A DNA stretch of 64,000 bases from an uncultured cyanobacterium (GTDB lineage: Bacteria > Cyanobacteriota > Cyanobacteriia > PCC-6307 > Cyanobiaceae): NCBI GenBank assembly GCA_903935205.1, contig CAIZQU010000114.1:1-64000 (forward strand). Direction: 5' to 3'. The notes beneath the pieces were generated by a model. That model was given only the letters and a program-made list of their open reading frames with translations. It had not been told where the DNA came from and did no database searches. This document shows, one piece after another, positions 8,807 to 20,600 of the stretch. The position numbers and the translations under genes are program-made. Each line of letters starts with the position of its first letter. Position 1 is the stretch's first letter.

Positions 8807-9063
8807 GGGATGAGCTCATTGCCGAGGGGTTCCCAGGCCATCGCTTCGGTGGGTTCGCCCGGCATCGGCCGATAAGCGGCCAGCCGCTCGGCCAGGGGCC
8901 GTCTGGGCTGGACGGGACGGATCAGCACGCCTTCCGGCACCACCTTCAATTCCACGGTCTGGTTGTCGTGGAGCCGTGCCTCGCGGGCCACGGCGGCCGG
9001 CAGCCGCACGCCAAGGGAATGGCCCCAGCGGCGCAGATCCTGGCGAGGGAGCGAGGGGGCCAT
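8803..9063 (-). CDS. MazE-like AbrB-fold antitoxin
   Basis: An 86-residue protein. Residues 7-50 are the swapped-hairpin AbrB/MazE DNA-binding fold (RRWGHSLGVRLPAAVAREA, then VELKVVPEGVLIRP); the acidic, Pro-rich C-terminus (RPMPGEPTEAMAWEPLGNEL) is the expected toxin-wrapping tail. It binds and inhibits the downstream MazF and normally represses its own promoter. It sits first in the two-gene operon and overlaps mazF by 4 bases. Confidence 0.88.
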   Translation of the reverse strand: MAPSLPRQDLRRWGHSLGVRLPAAVAREARLHDNQTVELKVVPEGVLIRPVQPRRPLAERLAAYRPMPGEPTEAMAWEPLGNELIP

Positions 9064-9100
9064 GGGTATGGAAATGTTTAACCTTGAGTTTAAACGTTTG
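9064..9100 (-). promoter_or_regulatory. Candidate mazEF promoter/operator
   Basis: An AT-rich island directly upstream of mazE in GC-rich surroundings. It contains GTTTAAC (9076-9082) and the perfect palindrome GTTTAAAC (9088-9095), overlapping a second palindrome AAACGTTT (9092-9099). The 12-bp spacing of the two GTTTAA elements fits an antitoxin operator. No mapped start is available. Confidence 0.4.
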
Positions 9101-9130
9101 TCTCGGCATTCGGCAGCGGGGCACGGAGCC

Positions 9131-9315
9131 GTTGGGGCCCAGCGGTTCGAGCTGCTGCCGATCCAGCGCCACCATGCGATCCAGGCCGGCGGCTATCGCC
9201 AGGCCCACCGCGATCCATTGATCGGCTGCTGGCCGCTCAGGCCGAGCTGGAGGGGTTCAGCCTGGTGATCATCGATCCGGCGCTGGATGCATTTCCCTGC
9301 AATCTGCTCTGGTGA
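9131..9315 (+). pseudogene. Frameshifted VapC-type PIN toxin remnant
   Basis: The plus strand reads RFELLPIQRHHAIQAGGY then HRDP in one frame and, after a one-base deletion near 9218, DRLLAAQAELEGFSLVIIDP through ALDAFPCNLLW to a stop at 9313-9315. Joined, this is the C-terminal half of a PIN-domain toxin: the LPI-x-x-xHA and HRDPFDRLLAAQA motifs are characteristic, with the catalytic Asp pair retained. The N-terminal half is missing. PIN toxins cleave tRNA or rRNA; this copy should be dead. Loss of one base from CCATTTGATCGG explains the break. Confidence 0.7.
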
Positions 9316-9952
9316 GGCCGCCGACCTCAACCGGGGTCATCGCTTTTGAGCTGGAGGCGGTAGAGCGCCTCCGGGTCGCTGCCGTGGCCGCCGCGGCTCC
9401 AGGGCAGACGGAGCCACCGCTCTCCTCGCTGCCGCGGGCCAGGCTGGCGAAGGCAAAGGCGTAGCTCAACGCGGCGCTGCAGGGCCGCAGCAGCTCCGGG
9501 AGCTGGCGCAGCGGATCGGGGGCGGGCAGGGCGGCGCACTGGCGGCGGAGTGAGAGCTGCACCTGATCGAGGGCGGCATTGGCCTGGGCCTTGAGCAGCG
9601 GCAAGGGGAGATCGGCGGGAGCGGGGCGTGGTCCACCGAGCTGCTCCAGGCGCAGGTTGGCGCTGATCTGCAGGGGCACCAGCAGCAGGAAGCCGAGGGC
9701 GGCGGCGCCGGCCAGGCGGCTGAAGGAGCGCTGGCGGCGCTTCAGGAGGGGATCGGCGGGGTCGAGCCAGCGGCCGATCGGCAGCAGAGCCAGAGCCAGC
9801 AAGGGCAGGCTGGCGCTGTCGAGCAGGGTGCGAGCCAGGCGCCCCTGCCAGCCCGGATCAAAGGGGGTGAAGGGAAAGCGGGTTGTGAGCGCGAGGGTGG
9901 CGAACAGCAGCACAAAGGCCAGGGCGAGGCGGCTGAGGCTGCGCAAGCGCAA
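9269..9952 (-). CDS. HpsJ-like membrane protein with probable C-terminal frameshift
   Basis: Two or three hydrophobic segments (LALAFVLLFATLAL; SASLPLLALALLPIGRWLDP; AALGFLLLVPLQISANLRL) followed by a helical, hydrophilic part. This is the layout of cyanobacterial HpsJ-like proteins, first named for a role in hormogonium polysaccharide secretion; function in unicellular strains is unproven. The start is TTG. After residue about 180 the frame loses the strong G/C third-position preference and becomes Ala/Thr/Ser-rich; a different frame then reads RWLRLPWSRGGHGSDPEALY and ends at 9327, with excellent codon bias. A small indel near 9405 is therefore likely; corrected, the gene would end just short of the opposing vapC remnant. 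It follows the GH57 gene by 54 bases. Confidence 0.6.
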   Translation of the reverse strand: MRLRSLSRLALAFVLLFATLALTTRFPFTPFDPGWQGRLARTLLDSASLPLLALALLPIGRWLDPADPLLKRRQRSFSRLAGAAALGFLLLVPLQISANLRLEQLGGPRPAPADLPLPLLKAQANAALDQVQLSLRRQCAALPAPDPLRQLPELLRPCSAALSYAFAFASLARGSEESGGSVCPGAAAATAATRRRSTASSSKAMTPVEVGGLTRADCREMHPAPDR

Positions 9953-10006
9953 CGCTCGGATCGCGGCAAGGGAGGCCAGACGGCCCTCAACGCCCCGGCA
10001 GCCCCC

Positions 10007-11578
10007 TCAGGGCCCGAGCCGGAAGGCCCAGTCGGCGGCGTTGAGGCCCGGGAAGATGCCGTCCTCCCGTTCCAGTCCGGCCAGCCAGCCGGGATCGGGA
10101 GCGTTGCCGCTCTCGACGGCGCCCAGCAGGCGCCAGAAGCGATCGAGGTGGCGGTGGATCCGATCGCGGGCCAGTTCGGTGGTGGTGCCGGCCCGCAGGA
10201 TGAAGCTCCAGTCAGAGCTCTGGGCGAGCAGCAGCTCACGGCCGGCCTGGGTGAGCCAGCGGCGCTGGTCGGCGGAGCCCACCCCGCGCGACACCCGCTC
10301 CACCATCGCCCGGGAGGCCCGCTGCCATTCGGCCACCACCCAGGAATTGGTCTCATTGAGCCAGTAGTCGTGGTAGCCGCCCTTGCCCCAGCTGGAGGGG
10401 GAGGGGCGACAGACCTGCAGGGCCGGGTTGCCGGCCAGCACGCCCCGCAGGCTCACGAAGCGCACCCCGGCGGCCGGACCCTGGCGGAACAGCTCCTGCA
10501 GGAAGCGGGGCCCCTCGAACCACCAGTGGCCGAACAGTTCGGCATCGAAGGGAGCCACCAGCAGCGGCGTGCGCTCCATGGCCCCAGCCAGGCTGTCGAG
10601 CTGGGCGACGCGACCGGCGAGGTAGGTGGCGGCATGCTCGACCAGCCGCTCGGCCGCCTTGGCGGGCTGGTAGGGCTGCTTGTCCTCCAGGGAGCAGACG
10701 CGGGCGGTGACCCGGTGCAGCTTGAGGCCGAGGGGCCGGCGGCTGCGCACCCCCACCGCCTCCAGCTGGGCCTCGGGCAGATCCCAACCCAGATCACGGT
10801 GGAATTCGCGGTAGGCGCCATCGCCGGGATAGCCGCGGCTGGCGCTCCACACCGGCAGGGTGGATTCGCTGTCGCGGCCGAAGAAGGCCACGCCGCCGGC
10901 GGAGCAGATCGGGGCGTACACGCCGTAGCGAGGCCTGGGCTGGGCGTGGAGCAGGCCGTGGCCATCGAGGAGGCTGTAACGCAGACCGCAGGCGGCCATG
11001 CTGCGATCGAGACCCTCGTAAAAGGCGCACTCCGGCAGCCAGATGCCCAGGGGCCTCTCCCCCAGCAGCCGCTGGTGCTCGCGCACGGCGGTGATCAGCT
11101 GGGCGTGGACCGCCTCGGGGGTATCGCGCAGCAGGGGCAGGTAGCCGTGGGTCGCCGCGCAGGTGATCAGGTCGAGAACGCCGGACTGCTGGAGCTGGCG
11201 GAAGCGGGGCAGCAGGTTGCCGCCGCAGGCCAGGAACTGCTCGGCCACGCCGGCCAGCTGGGCGTCGAGGTCGGCGGCGGCCTCGGCACAGGCGGCCGGG
11301 GCCTCGGTCAGCAGCTGGCGGCGCAGTTCCAGCCAGGGCAGGAAGCGCTCATTGAGGGAGCGATCGCTCAGCAGGGTGAGCAGGGTGGGGGAGAGCCCGA
11401 GGGTGAGGCAGGGCTGGCTGGCCGGATCGGCGGCGGCGGCCTCCAGCACCTGCAACAGGGGCAGATAACACTCCTGCAGGGCCTGGAAGTACCAGTCTTC
11501 CTCCAGGGATCCGGGCTCCCCTGAGCGCACATAGGGCAGATGGGCGTGAAGAACCAGGGCCAGATCCCCTGCGGCCAT
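10007..11578 (-). CDS. GH57 family 1,4-alpha-glucan branching enzyme
   Basis: About 523 residues from the ATG at 11578; an ATG six codons upstream is possible. The N-terminus ALVLHAHLPYVR is GH57 motif 1. GIWLPECAFYEG contains the Glu expected as catalytic nucleophile, and PFDAELFGHWWFEG the Asp expected as acid/base. The C-terminal helical domain (DUF1957-like) is present, so the enzyme looks complete at a typical length. These enzymes make alpha-1,6 branches in glycogen. It is co-directional with, and 54 bases ahead of, the HpsJ-like gene. Confidence 0.92.
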   Translation of the reverse strand: MAAGDLALVLHAHLPYVRSGEPGSLEEDWYFQALQECYLPLLQVLEAAAADPASQPCLTLGLSPTLLTLLSDRSLNERFLPWLELRRQLLTEAPAACAEAAADLDAQLAGVAEQFLACGGNLLPRFRQLQQSGVLDLITCAATHGYLPLLRDTPEAVHAQLITAVREHQRLLGERPLGIWLPECAFYEGLDRSMAACGLRYSLLDGHGLLHAQPRPRYGVYAPICSAGGVAFFGRDSESTLPVWSASRGYPGDGAYREFHRDLGWDLPEAQLEAVGVRSRRPLGLKLHRVTARVCSLEDKQPYQPAKAAERLVEHAATYLAGRVAQLDSLAGAMERTPLLVAPFDAELFGHWWFEGPRFLQELFRQGPAAGVRFVSLRGVLAGNPALQVCRPSPSSWGKGGYHDYWLNETNSWVVAEWQRASRAMVERVSRGVGSADQRRWLTQAGRELLLAQSSDWSFILRAGTTTELARDRIHRHLDRFWRLLGAVESGNAPDPGWLAGLEREDGIFPGLNAADWAFRLGP

Positions 11579-11642
11579 GGAGCTCCCGCGATCCATGCAC
11601 TCTAAGCCTCACGCCCCGGCCGAACGGCCAGCCCGCTGCCGA

Positions 11643-11669
11643 CGCCGGCCCGATCGCCTCGGGCCGGCG
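11643..11669 (-). terminator. Strong GC hairpin downstream of the giant gene
   Basis: A perfect 10-bp inverted repeat CGCCGGCCCG-ATCGCCT-CGGGCCGGCG lies between the giant gene stop and the GH57 start. There is no T tract, so it is a stem-loop terminator or mRNA 3' stabiliser rather than a classical intrinsic terminator. A smaller GGCC-GTTC-GGCC type hairpin follows. Confidence 0.45.
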
Positions 11670-11696
11670 GGCCTTCGCTGGCCTCAGGCGCGGCCA

Positions 11697-14600
11697 TCAC
11701 GACCCCCTGCCGAAGAGCCGGGCCAACAAGGAGCGGGACGCCGGTGCGGGGGACGGGGACGGCGTGCCGCTGCTCGACGCCGCCGGTGTCGTCGTGGCCA
11801 GTCCGCCCAGCTGCAGGCGCACCTCCAGCGCTGGCCGGCTGCCGCTGACCATGCGCAGGGTCAGGCCGCTGCCGTCACCAGCCAGGACCTGGGGCTTGAA
11901 CCAACGGAGGCGGCCATTTCGGTTGCGCAGACCGAAGCGCAGCTGATCACCGGGACGCAGCTCCAGCGTGCGGCTGCTGCCGGAGGAGAGCCGTCCGGCC
12001 TTGCCGCGGAGGCCGGCCCGCAGAACATCCCGCAGCGATGGAGGGCCGTTCTCCCCAGCCCGACACACCAGCACCTGCAGGGATTCACCCTTGCGCAGGC
12101 CGCTGCCACCGGCCTGGAGCTGAACCACCACCGTCCTGGGGGCACCGCTGCCGCCGGCCAGCTCCACCCCGCTGCCGGAGGGGGTCAGTTGCAGGGCCCA
12201 GGCGGCCGCAGGGGCCGGAAGGGAGGGTTCCACCGACGGGCCACGGTCGCCAGGGGATGGGGACGGCCCCGGATCGGTGGGTTGATCCTTGCCGCCGTCC
12301 ACAGGACCGGGACCGGGAACGGGTCCGGGTCCGGGGTCCTGGCGCGGCTCCTGGCTGACGGCGCTGGCGGTGTCGACGATCTTCAGCAGAGCGGCCAGGT
12401 CGTCGATCCTGGAAAGCGGCTGGCCGTCCCGGCTCACCAGAGCGATGGGCGCACCGCGGTAGCGCAGGGTGCCGCCGAGCAGCTCGAAATCGCTGTCCGT
12501 GGCTCCGGGGAAGCGATCGCGCAGGGCCAGGAAGCGATCCCCCTGCGCCACGTGGAAATCGCTGATCGCATCGATCCCCTGACCCCCCGCCGGCAGCCGC
12601 AGCACGAAACTGTCGGCTCCCGCCTCACCGCGCGACAGGGTCGGCCCCTGGCGGGGGTCGAGCACATCGTTGGCGGCGCTGCCCACCAGCTCGCTGCCGG
12701 GGCCCGGGGCCGGCGCTGCGGTCTGACCGGGCACCGCGATCGCGATCGCAGCCACGGACGCCCCAGGATCGAGGCTGAATCCGCTGTCCGCCGCCAGCAG
12801 CTGCACCTGCAGGCGGCTGTTGCTGGCCAGGCCGGCGGGAACCCGGATCGTCAGGGTGCTGGCCGTGGCGCCGGCGGGGATGAACAGCAGCTGGGCACCG
12901 GTGGCGGCGCTGCCATCACTGCGTTGGCTGCCCTGCGGTGCCTCCACGAACAGCTGCACCACCAGCCCCTGATCCGGGGCGGGCTGGCCGAGCCGCACCT
13001 CCACCAGGGCGGTGCCGCCGGGAAGCACGCCATCGGCAAGGGCCAGCAGGCCCACGCTGTGGTCGTCGCTGAGCCGGGAGGTCGTGACGCCACCCTCGGC
13101 CAGGGTCGTGGTGAGCTGCGCCAGCCAGGCCTCCGGGCCGATCGTTCCCGCCAGCAGATCGGTCCAGCGGCCGGTCAGCATGGTCAGCATGGTGGCCTTG
13201 ATGGCCCCGGAAGCCGCCAGCAGGGTGCGCAGCCGCTCCGCATCCTGGCCCGCAGCCAACGCCTGGACCTCCAGGGCGTCGTATGCGTCGGCCAGGCGCC
13301 GATAGCCGTTGACCGCAGCCTCTCGCAGGCTGGGGGCGGCCTGCGGGTGGAAGCCGTCCAGAACGGATCGGAGCAGGGCCACCTGCACCTCCTGCCTGGC
13401 CTGGGGGGTGGTGGCCGCCGCCAGCAGCGGCGCCACCGTCGCGGCGGCGGCGGCCAGCCGGCTGGCCTCCGCCGCCGGGCTGAGCTGATCCCGGGCCGTG
13501 GCGGGGGCGATCAGCAGCAGCAGCGCCGCCAGCCGGCTGTGGCTCAAGGCCTGCCGCAGGCCACGCACGCCATCGCTGGCCATTGCCGCATAGGGCTCAA
13601 ACCGGGCCAGGTCGGGGTCGCCGCTGGTCAGGGCGGCCCCGAAGGCCCGCTGCAGCGCCTGGATCTGGGGTTCGGCGCTGCCGCCGAGGCGCAGCAGGGT
13701 GGCCAGGGTCGTCAGGGGGGTGAGGGCGCCCTCGCCACTGCTGCCCAGCAACCGCAGCCCCTGCATCGACTGGCCGCTGAGGGTATCGATGCCGCCGCTG
13801 GCCACCAGCGGCAGCGGCGTCGCCCCGGCATCAGCCGCCGCCAGCAGGTCGTTGGGCACCGCCAGCCGGAACGAACCATCGGCCCTGGTCTCGGCCGTGG
13901 GTTCACCGGCCTGGTGGATCCAATCGCCGTTGATATCGACCCAGACCTCCGCCGCCTGCAGGGGCGAACTCTCGACGCTGCCGCTGATGCTGACCACCTG
14001 GTCGATGGTCAGCAGGTTGAGCAGGGCCTGGGTGGTCTGCAGCAGGGCGGTGCCGCTGGGGGCCGTGGCGGGCGTGGTGCTGCTGGCGCTGGCCTGGTTG
14101 TTCACCTGGCCATTGGGCAGCGGCGCCACCGCCGCCGCCAGGGGGGTGCCACTGGTGCTGGTGGGCACCACGCTGGTGCCGTTCGGGGCGGCCTGGAACA
14201 CCGGCAGCACCGTGCTCAGATCCAGATCGCTGGCGCTCACCCCCGCGGGCAGCAGGGCGCTGGCCAGATTGGCGGCCGTGATCTGGGGAACGCCGGCGCT
14301 GAAGCCGATCACCGCCTGGGCCAGGGAGCTGCTGGCCAGGGGCAGGGCCGTGTACTGATACAGGCCGCTGCCGGGGTCGAAATGGCTGATCAGCGCACCG
14401 TTGTCATCCAGGGTGTAGACCACCCCGGCGGCATCCTCCAGCCACTGGCTCTGGCTGCGATAGGGGTGGTACTGCGGAACGCTGGCCTGGCCGCTGCCGG
14501 CGGCGTCTGCCTGCAGGAAGGCCAGGGTCTGGAACGGCCACTGGCTCTGGTTGGGGTGGAAGGTGCTGGCGGTGAGCCGCAGGCCCGAGGCGCTGACCAG

Positions 14601-17600
14601 GCTGAGCTGGTCGGCGATCACCAGGGGTAGCGGCGGCAGGGCATCGGCATTGGCGAAGTTGAGCCACTCCAGCCAGACCGAGCCATTGCTGCCGCTGGCA
14701 TCGCTGCCGGCGGTGAGGGTGAGGGCATTGACATCGGTGGCGATCTCGTCCGCCACCAACGTCAGGCTGCTGTCGGCCCCGAGGCTGCTGCTGAGGTCGG
14801 TGTTGATCTGCAGCAGACCGCCACTCAGCAGGCTGATGGCCGTGCCGCTGAGGCTGGACGGATCGCTCACCAGCAGCGAGCCGTTGCTCGTGTTCACCTC
14901 CAGGTCGCCAGCGGCCGCCAGGCTGCCGAGGTTGAGCTGGGTGGGGTCGGTGCTGAGCACGCTCAGATCGCCGCCAGCCGTGGCGGTGAGGCCGCGCAGC
15001 TGGCTGGCCTCCAGGTTGATCGCCCCACCGGCCACGGCCTGCAGCTGGCCGAGGCTGAGCTGGGCGGCGCCGCTGCCCGAGGCCAGGCCGATGCCATCGC
15101 TGGCGATCAGCTGCAGGATGGCGGCGGCGGCCTGGTTCACCTGGGACAGGCTGATCGCACCGCCACTGGTGAGGCTGACATTGCCGCTGGCCTGCAGATC
15201 GCTGACCAGCAGATCGCCGGCGCTGCTGACGCTGAAGCCGATGCTGGCGGCCGTGCCGCCGCCGCTGGTCCCACCGGCGTTGACGGTGAGCGCGGTGGCC
15301 GCCGTTCCCTGCTGGGTCACGCTCAGGGGCTGGTTGCTGGCCAGGTTGAGGCTGGGGCTGTCGACCACGAACTGGCCGCCGCCGAAGCTCTCCAGGCTCA
15401 GCACCGGGGCCTGGAGCAGCACGGAGCTGTAGTCGACCGGTTCGCTGCCGGTGAGCCGCAGGCTCAATTGGCTGGCGGCAGCCAGATCGCTGGCGGCCAG
15501 GCTGCCGGCATCGATCTGCAGGCTGTTGAGGGTGAGGCTGGCGGGGAGCTGCAGGGTGGCGCCGGTGTGCAGGGCCAGCTGGGCGATGCCGCTGAGGGCG
15601 CCCAGCACGATGCCCTGATCGCCGCTGGCGTCGCCGCTCGGGGTGGGGCTGCCGCTGATCACCAGCCCGGACGGTGCACCGGAGCTGTTGGCTGATAGCT
15701 GGATCTCGATCCAGCCGCTATCGCCGGGGGAGCTGGTGCTGAAGCTGGAGCTGCCGTTGCTGGCGGTCACGCTCTGCACCTGGGCGCTGACCGTGCCATT
15801 CGCCGGCAGCAGCAGGGAGGCGGCGCTGAGGTCGAGGACCTCGACCGGGGCCAGGGAGGCGAACAGGCTGAGGGTGCCGCTGCCGGCATCGAGGCTGAGG
15901 GCGCTGGCCGGCGCCTGGCTGGGGGTCACGGCCGCCAGGGGGCCGTTGACCGTGATCGCCGCCGCCTGGATCTGGGGGGCCTGGCCCACCAGGGTGAGGC
16001 CCTGGGCCGCCGTGGCGGCCGCCGTGGCCCCGGTGCCCAGTTGCAGGCTGCCGGCGCTGTTGACCGTGAGGCCGGTGCTGGTGTTGGTGCTACTGGTCAG
16101 CACCGTGCCGCTCAGCAGGTTGGCGGCGCCGCTGCCGGTGCTGTTGAGGGTCAGGCTGCGGCCGCGCAGGCTGGCGAAGGGCTGGGGCTGGCCATCGGCC
16201 ACCGGGGCCGGGGCCAGGCTCAGCAAAGGAACGGTGGTGGTGGTGTAGACGGTTTGCTCCACCTGCAGGGGGAGCAACTGCTGTTGCACCTGCAGCCCGG
16301 GGGTCTGGGTCAGCTGGTAGACGGGCTGGATCTGGTTGATCGGCTGGCTGACGCCGGTTGCGGCGAAGGCGAGGTTCTGGCGGCCGTCGCTGACGCTGAA
16401 GGGAATGGAGGTCCAGTTGTAGAGGTAGTTGTTGAAAAGTTCCGACACCATGCTGCTGTTCAGCTGGGTCTGGGGTTGCCAGATGGCGGGGGCCTGAACC
16501 AGGAAACTGCCCTGGGAGTCACTGGCCTGCGTGGCGGCTGCGGAGGCGAATTGGCCGGCGGAGTTGAGGCTGAGGCCGAAACCGCTGGCCAAGGTGGTGG
16601 TGTTGGTGCTCAGGGCCGGTTGGCCATTCGCCCAGGGCAGGTTGGGCAGCGTGCTGAGGGCCGCGATTCCCGGCAACACGGCATTGGGGCCGGTGGTGCT
16701 CCAGGTGCCATCGCCATTGATCTGGGTGAAAGGCGCACCCGTGCTCTGGATCACCTGATAGTTGCCCAGGGCCCAGGCGGCATCGGCCCATTGCACCTCG
16801 GTGGTGTCCACCGCCGAGGACCAGCCGGTGCCCTGCAACTGGCTCCAGCTGCTGCCGTTGTAGTACTCCACGGCGCCACTGCCCAGGCCGACGAGGACCT
16901 GGGGGAACAAGCTGTTCCAGTTGACCTCCATTGTGTTGACATAGGTATCCCAGCCGGTGCCCTGCAGCTGGGTCCAGCCGCTGCCGTTGTAATACTCAAC
17001 CGCGCCACTGGTGAGCCCCACCACCACTTCCGGGCTGCTGCCACTCCAATCCACCGACAGCTGGCGCGCATTTGACGACCAACCGGTTCCTGCCAACTGG
17101 GTCCAGCTGCTGCCGTTGTAGTACTCCACAGCGCTATCACCCAACCCGACAACGATCTCGGGATTGCCACTGCCTGTCCAATTCACCTCCATCGAGTTGA
17201 TATAGGTATCCCAGCCGGTGGACTTCAGCTCGCTCCAGCCGCTGCCGTCGTAATACTCAACGACGCCATCACCGAGCCCGACAACGATCTGGGGATTGCC
17301 ACTGCTGGGCCAATTCACCTCCATCGTGCTGACATAGGTATCCCAGCTGGTGCCCTGCAGCGAGGTCCAGCTGCTACCGTTGTAATACTCAACGGCGCCG
17401 CTGGTAAGCCCCACCACCACCTCCGGGCTGCTTCCACTCCAATCCACCGACAGCTGGCGTGCATTCGACGACCAGCCGGTTCCTGCCAACTGGGTCCAGC
17501 TGCTGCCGTTGAAGTACTGCACGGAGCTATCACCCAACCCGACAACGATCTCGGGATTGCCACTGCCTTCCCAGTTCACCTCCATCGTGTTGATGTAGGT

Positions 17601-20600
17601 ATCCCAGTCGGTGGTCTGCAGCTGCTCCCAGCCACTGCCGTTGTAATACTCAACGGCGCCACTGCCCAGGCCGACGACAATCTCCGGGGCGCCGCCATTG
17701 CTCCAGTCGGCGGCCATGGTGTTGATGGAGGTGGACCAGCCGGTGTCCTGCAGTTGGCTCCAGCCACTGCCGTCGTAATACTCAACGGCGCCACTGCCCA
17801 GACCGATGGTCGTCTGCAGCAAGGTGATGTCGGAGCCAAAGGCCAGGCTGAAGTCCGTGTAACCAGCCGGCAGCGACAGCACGCCAAGGTATTGCTGATC
17901 ATTGCTGTTGTTGCCCAGGACATTGCCGGAGATGCCCGGTGTCAACTGCAGCGCAATGCCCGTGGCCGGTGACCAGCTGAGGGTTTGGCTGGTGTCATCG
18001 CTGTTGAAAATGAAACTGGTTGAATAGGTCTGCGTGCTGCCGCTGCTGGGGGTCAGGCTCAGTTGCAGCGTCATCGCATCGCTGCCTTCCCAGTCATCGA
18101 TGCGCCACCAGTCAAAGCTGGTCTGGGTCAGCAGGGAGGGATTGAGGGTGGTGCTCTGAATGGCGTTGCTGACGCCTGGCGCATACGATCCCAGATAGCC
18201 CAGCAGATCGCCCTGGCTGGTGGTGCTGACCGTGGTGAGGCTGGAGCCCGTCGGCGAGCTGCTCCAATCGCTGGGCACAACACCGCCGGTGAACTGATCG
18301 TTGATTACCTGCGTGTTGGTGGTGTATGGAGCTGTGAACGAATCAGTGGGTTGGCTTGGGTTGCCGGTTGTCTGCCAGTTGGCGTAGTTGTTGCTGGTGT
18401 TGTTGTTGGTGGCCACGGAGCTGCCGTTCACCCATTGCAGCGCGGCGCCGGCGCTGGGCCGGTAGGCCCCGATCCAGGCCCCGGCGGCGCTCGCCGGCAC
18501 CTGGGCGAGGGCTTGCTGGTTCTGGCCGGCCGAGCCGATCACCGCCAGGTCGCCGCCCATGGCCTGGGCGGTGCTGCGGGCCGTGCTCCAGCTCGTGGCC
18601 GCACCGGTGTTGAGGAAGACCGGCTGGGGCAACAACCCCCAGACCGAGCTGATTGAGCTGCCGTTCTGGTAGGCCCAGTTGCCATTGTTGACCGTGCCAG
18701 TGGCGCTGGTGCCCGCGATGGTGGAGCCATTGACGAACGGCGTGGCGCCGCTGGGGATGGCGGCGGCGGCGCTGGTCACCTGGGCCGCCGACAGTAGCTG
18801 GGCCAGGGAGGTGCTGCCCTGGTAGATCACGCCGTTGCCGTCGCTGACGCTGGGGCCGCTCGCTGAGGTGGTCGGCGCACTGGCCTGGCCGAGGGCATTG
18901 GCATAGCCCGTGGATCCGCTGGCCAGGACATACCCCGTGCCGGTGGTGCCGCTGAAGCTGCCGACGGTCTGGGTGGTGCCGCCCAGCCATTGCGGAGTGC
19001 CGAGGCTGGCGGTGCTGGCGATGTAATCGAGGCTGATGGTGCTGGAACTGGGAGCCGTAAGGCTCGGCAATTGGCTGGCCTCAAGAACCAGATAGTTGTC
19101 GATGCCAAAGTAGTTGGATTGATCGCTATTCAGCACCAGACTGAATGCGGTGACGCCGACAGGAATGGTCAGGATGACGTCGTAGGTCTGTTCGTTATAG
19201 GCTGGATTTCCATAGTGGTTGGCGTAATCTGCTCTGGGCAGGATGGTGTAGCTCGTCCCGTAGCCTTTTGCTCCCTCCCCCGGTACCCAATTGTAGCTCT
19301 CGGTCTGGGGCGCCGAGCTCGCGACTGAAGAGAGCGGTATAGAAAGAGTAAAGTTGTCATCGTAATAACCGCTTGGGGTTGAGCAGTTGATCTGGATAAT
19401 GAGCTCACTTCCGGTGGACCACTCGTCCAGGCGATTGAGGGTGAAATAGATCTGGGCGCCGTAGCCATTCAACGGCTGTGTTGTGGTTTGGATTCCCTGG
19501 TTGGCTCCCTGGAAGGGTCCGAGGAAGCTGCCGTAATAGGCGCCGCTGTCCGAGCTGATGGTGGGCGTCGGCGTCGCTCCAGGGTTGTTGTCTCCCACCG
19601 CCCATTGCCAGCCGCTGGCGCTGTCTGCCGTCTCGAAGCCATTGGCGCCGCTGGTGTTGGTGCCCCCCAGCAGGAAGGGCTCCAGGCCCAGCTGGGACCC
19701 GTAGGCCACAGCTCCACTGTTGGGGCTGGTCGGATAGCTGCTGGTGGCCTGGGTGCTGTTGGCGGCCCAGCCCGGGGTGCTCACCTGGGTTCCGGCTTCG
19801 GCGCTCGGGGTGCCGGCGAAGCTGCGCAGCCCCTGGATCGTGAACGCGCTGGAGCCGTTGCTGCCGGAAGCGGCGTCGGGGTTGCTGTACAGACCCACCG
19901 TCCAGGTGGAGGACGCGGGGGCGCCGCCGAGGGGCTCGGTGTCGCTGACGCTGGCGGCCAGCATCGCCAGGGGCGAGGCGGAGGCGTTCAGAAGCAGGTT
20001 CTGGCTGAGGTTGGTGGCCGTCAGGGCCGATCTGGTCTGGCTGTACTGAACCTGGGCGGAATCGATCCGGGTGCCGGTCCATTCGCTGAAGCTGCCCGTG
20101 CTGTCGGCCACGCCCCCATAGGCGCCGCCGCCGCTGGCATCGGCCAGCAGGCTCGCCCCGCCACTGAGCTGGGGCGCCTGCTGCGGCTCGACCACCGCCA
20201 CCGACTGCACGCCATAGCTGGCGCTGGCGGCATCGCTCGCCAGGGTGCTGCCGAAGCCCAGGGTCAGGCTGCTGACACCGCTGGGAACGCTGATGGTCAG
20301 CAGGAAGGCCTGGCCGTTGCTGGGGCTTGGGCTTGGGCCCTGCTGGCTGATGGGTGTGACCACCCAGTCGTAGCCGTTGCTGCTGCCGCTGATCGCGATG
20401 CTGTCAACCGTGTTCGAGCTGAGATTGAAGCTGGCGATGGCCTGGCCGTTGATGTAAGCACTCAGCGTCTGCCCGGTCCAGCCCGCGCCCAGGCGCAGGA
20501 GCTCGGCGCTGACCACCGCACCCAGGCCGTTGAGGGCATAGGTGTTGCTCACCTCCGGCCCGTTGCCCGCCCCGCTGTTCTGGGCGAACGGTCCGAGGTA

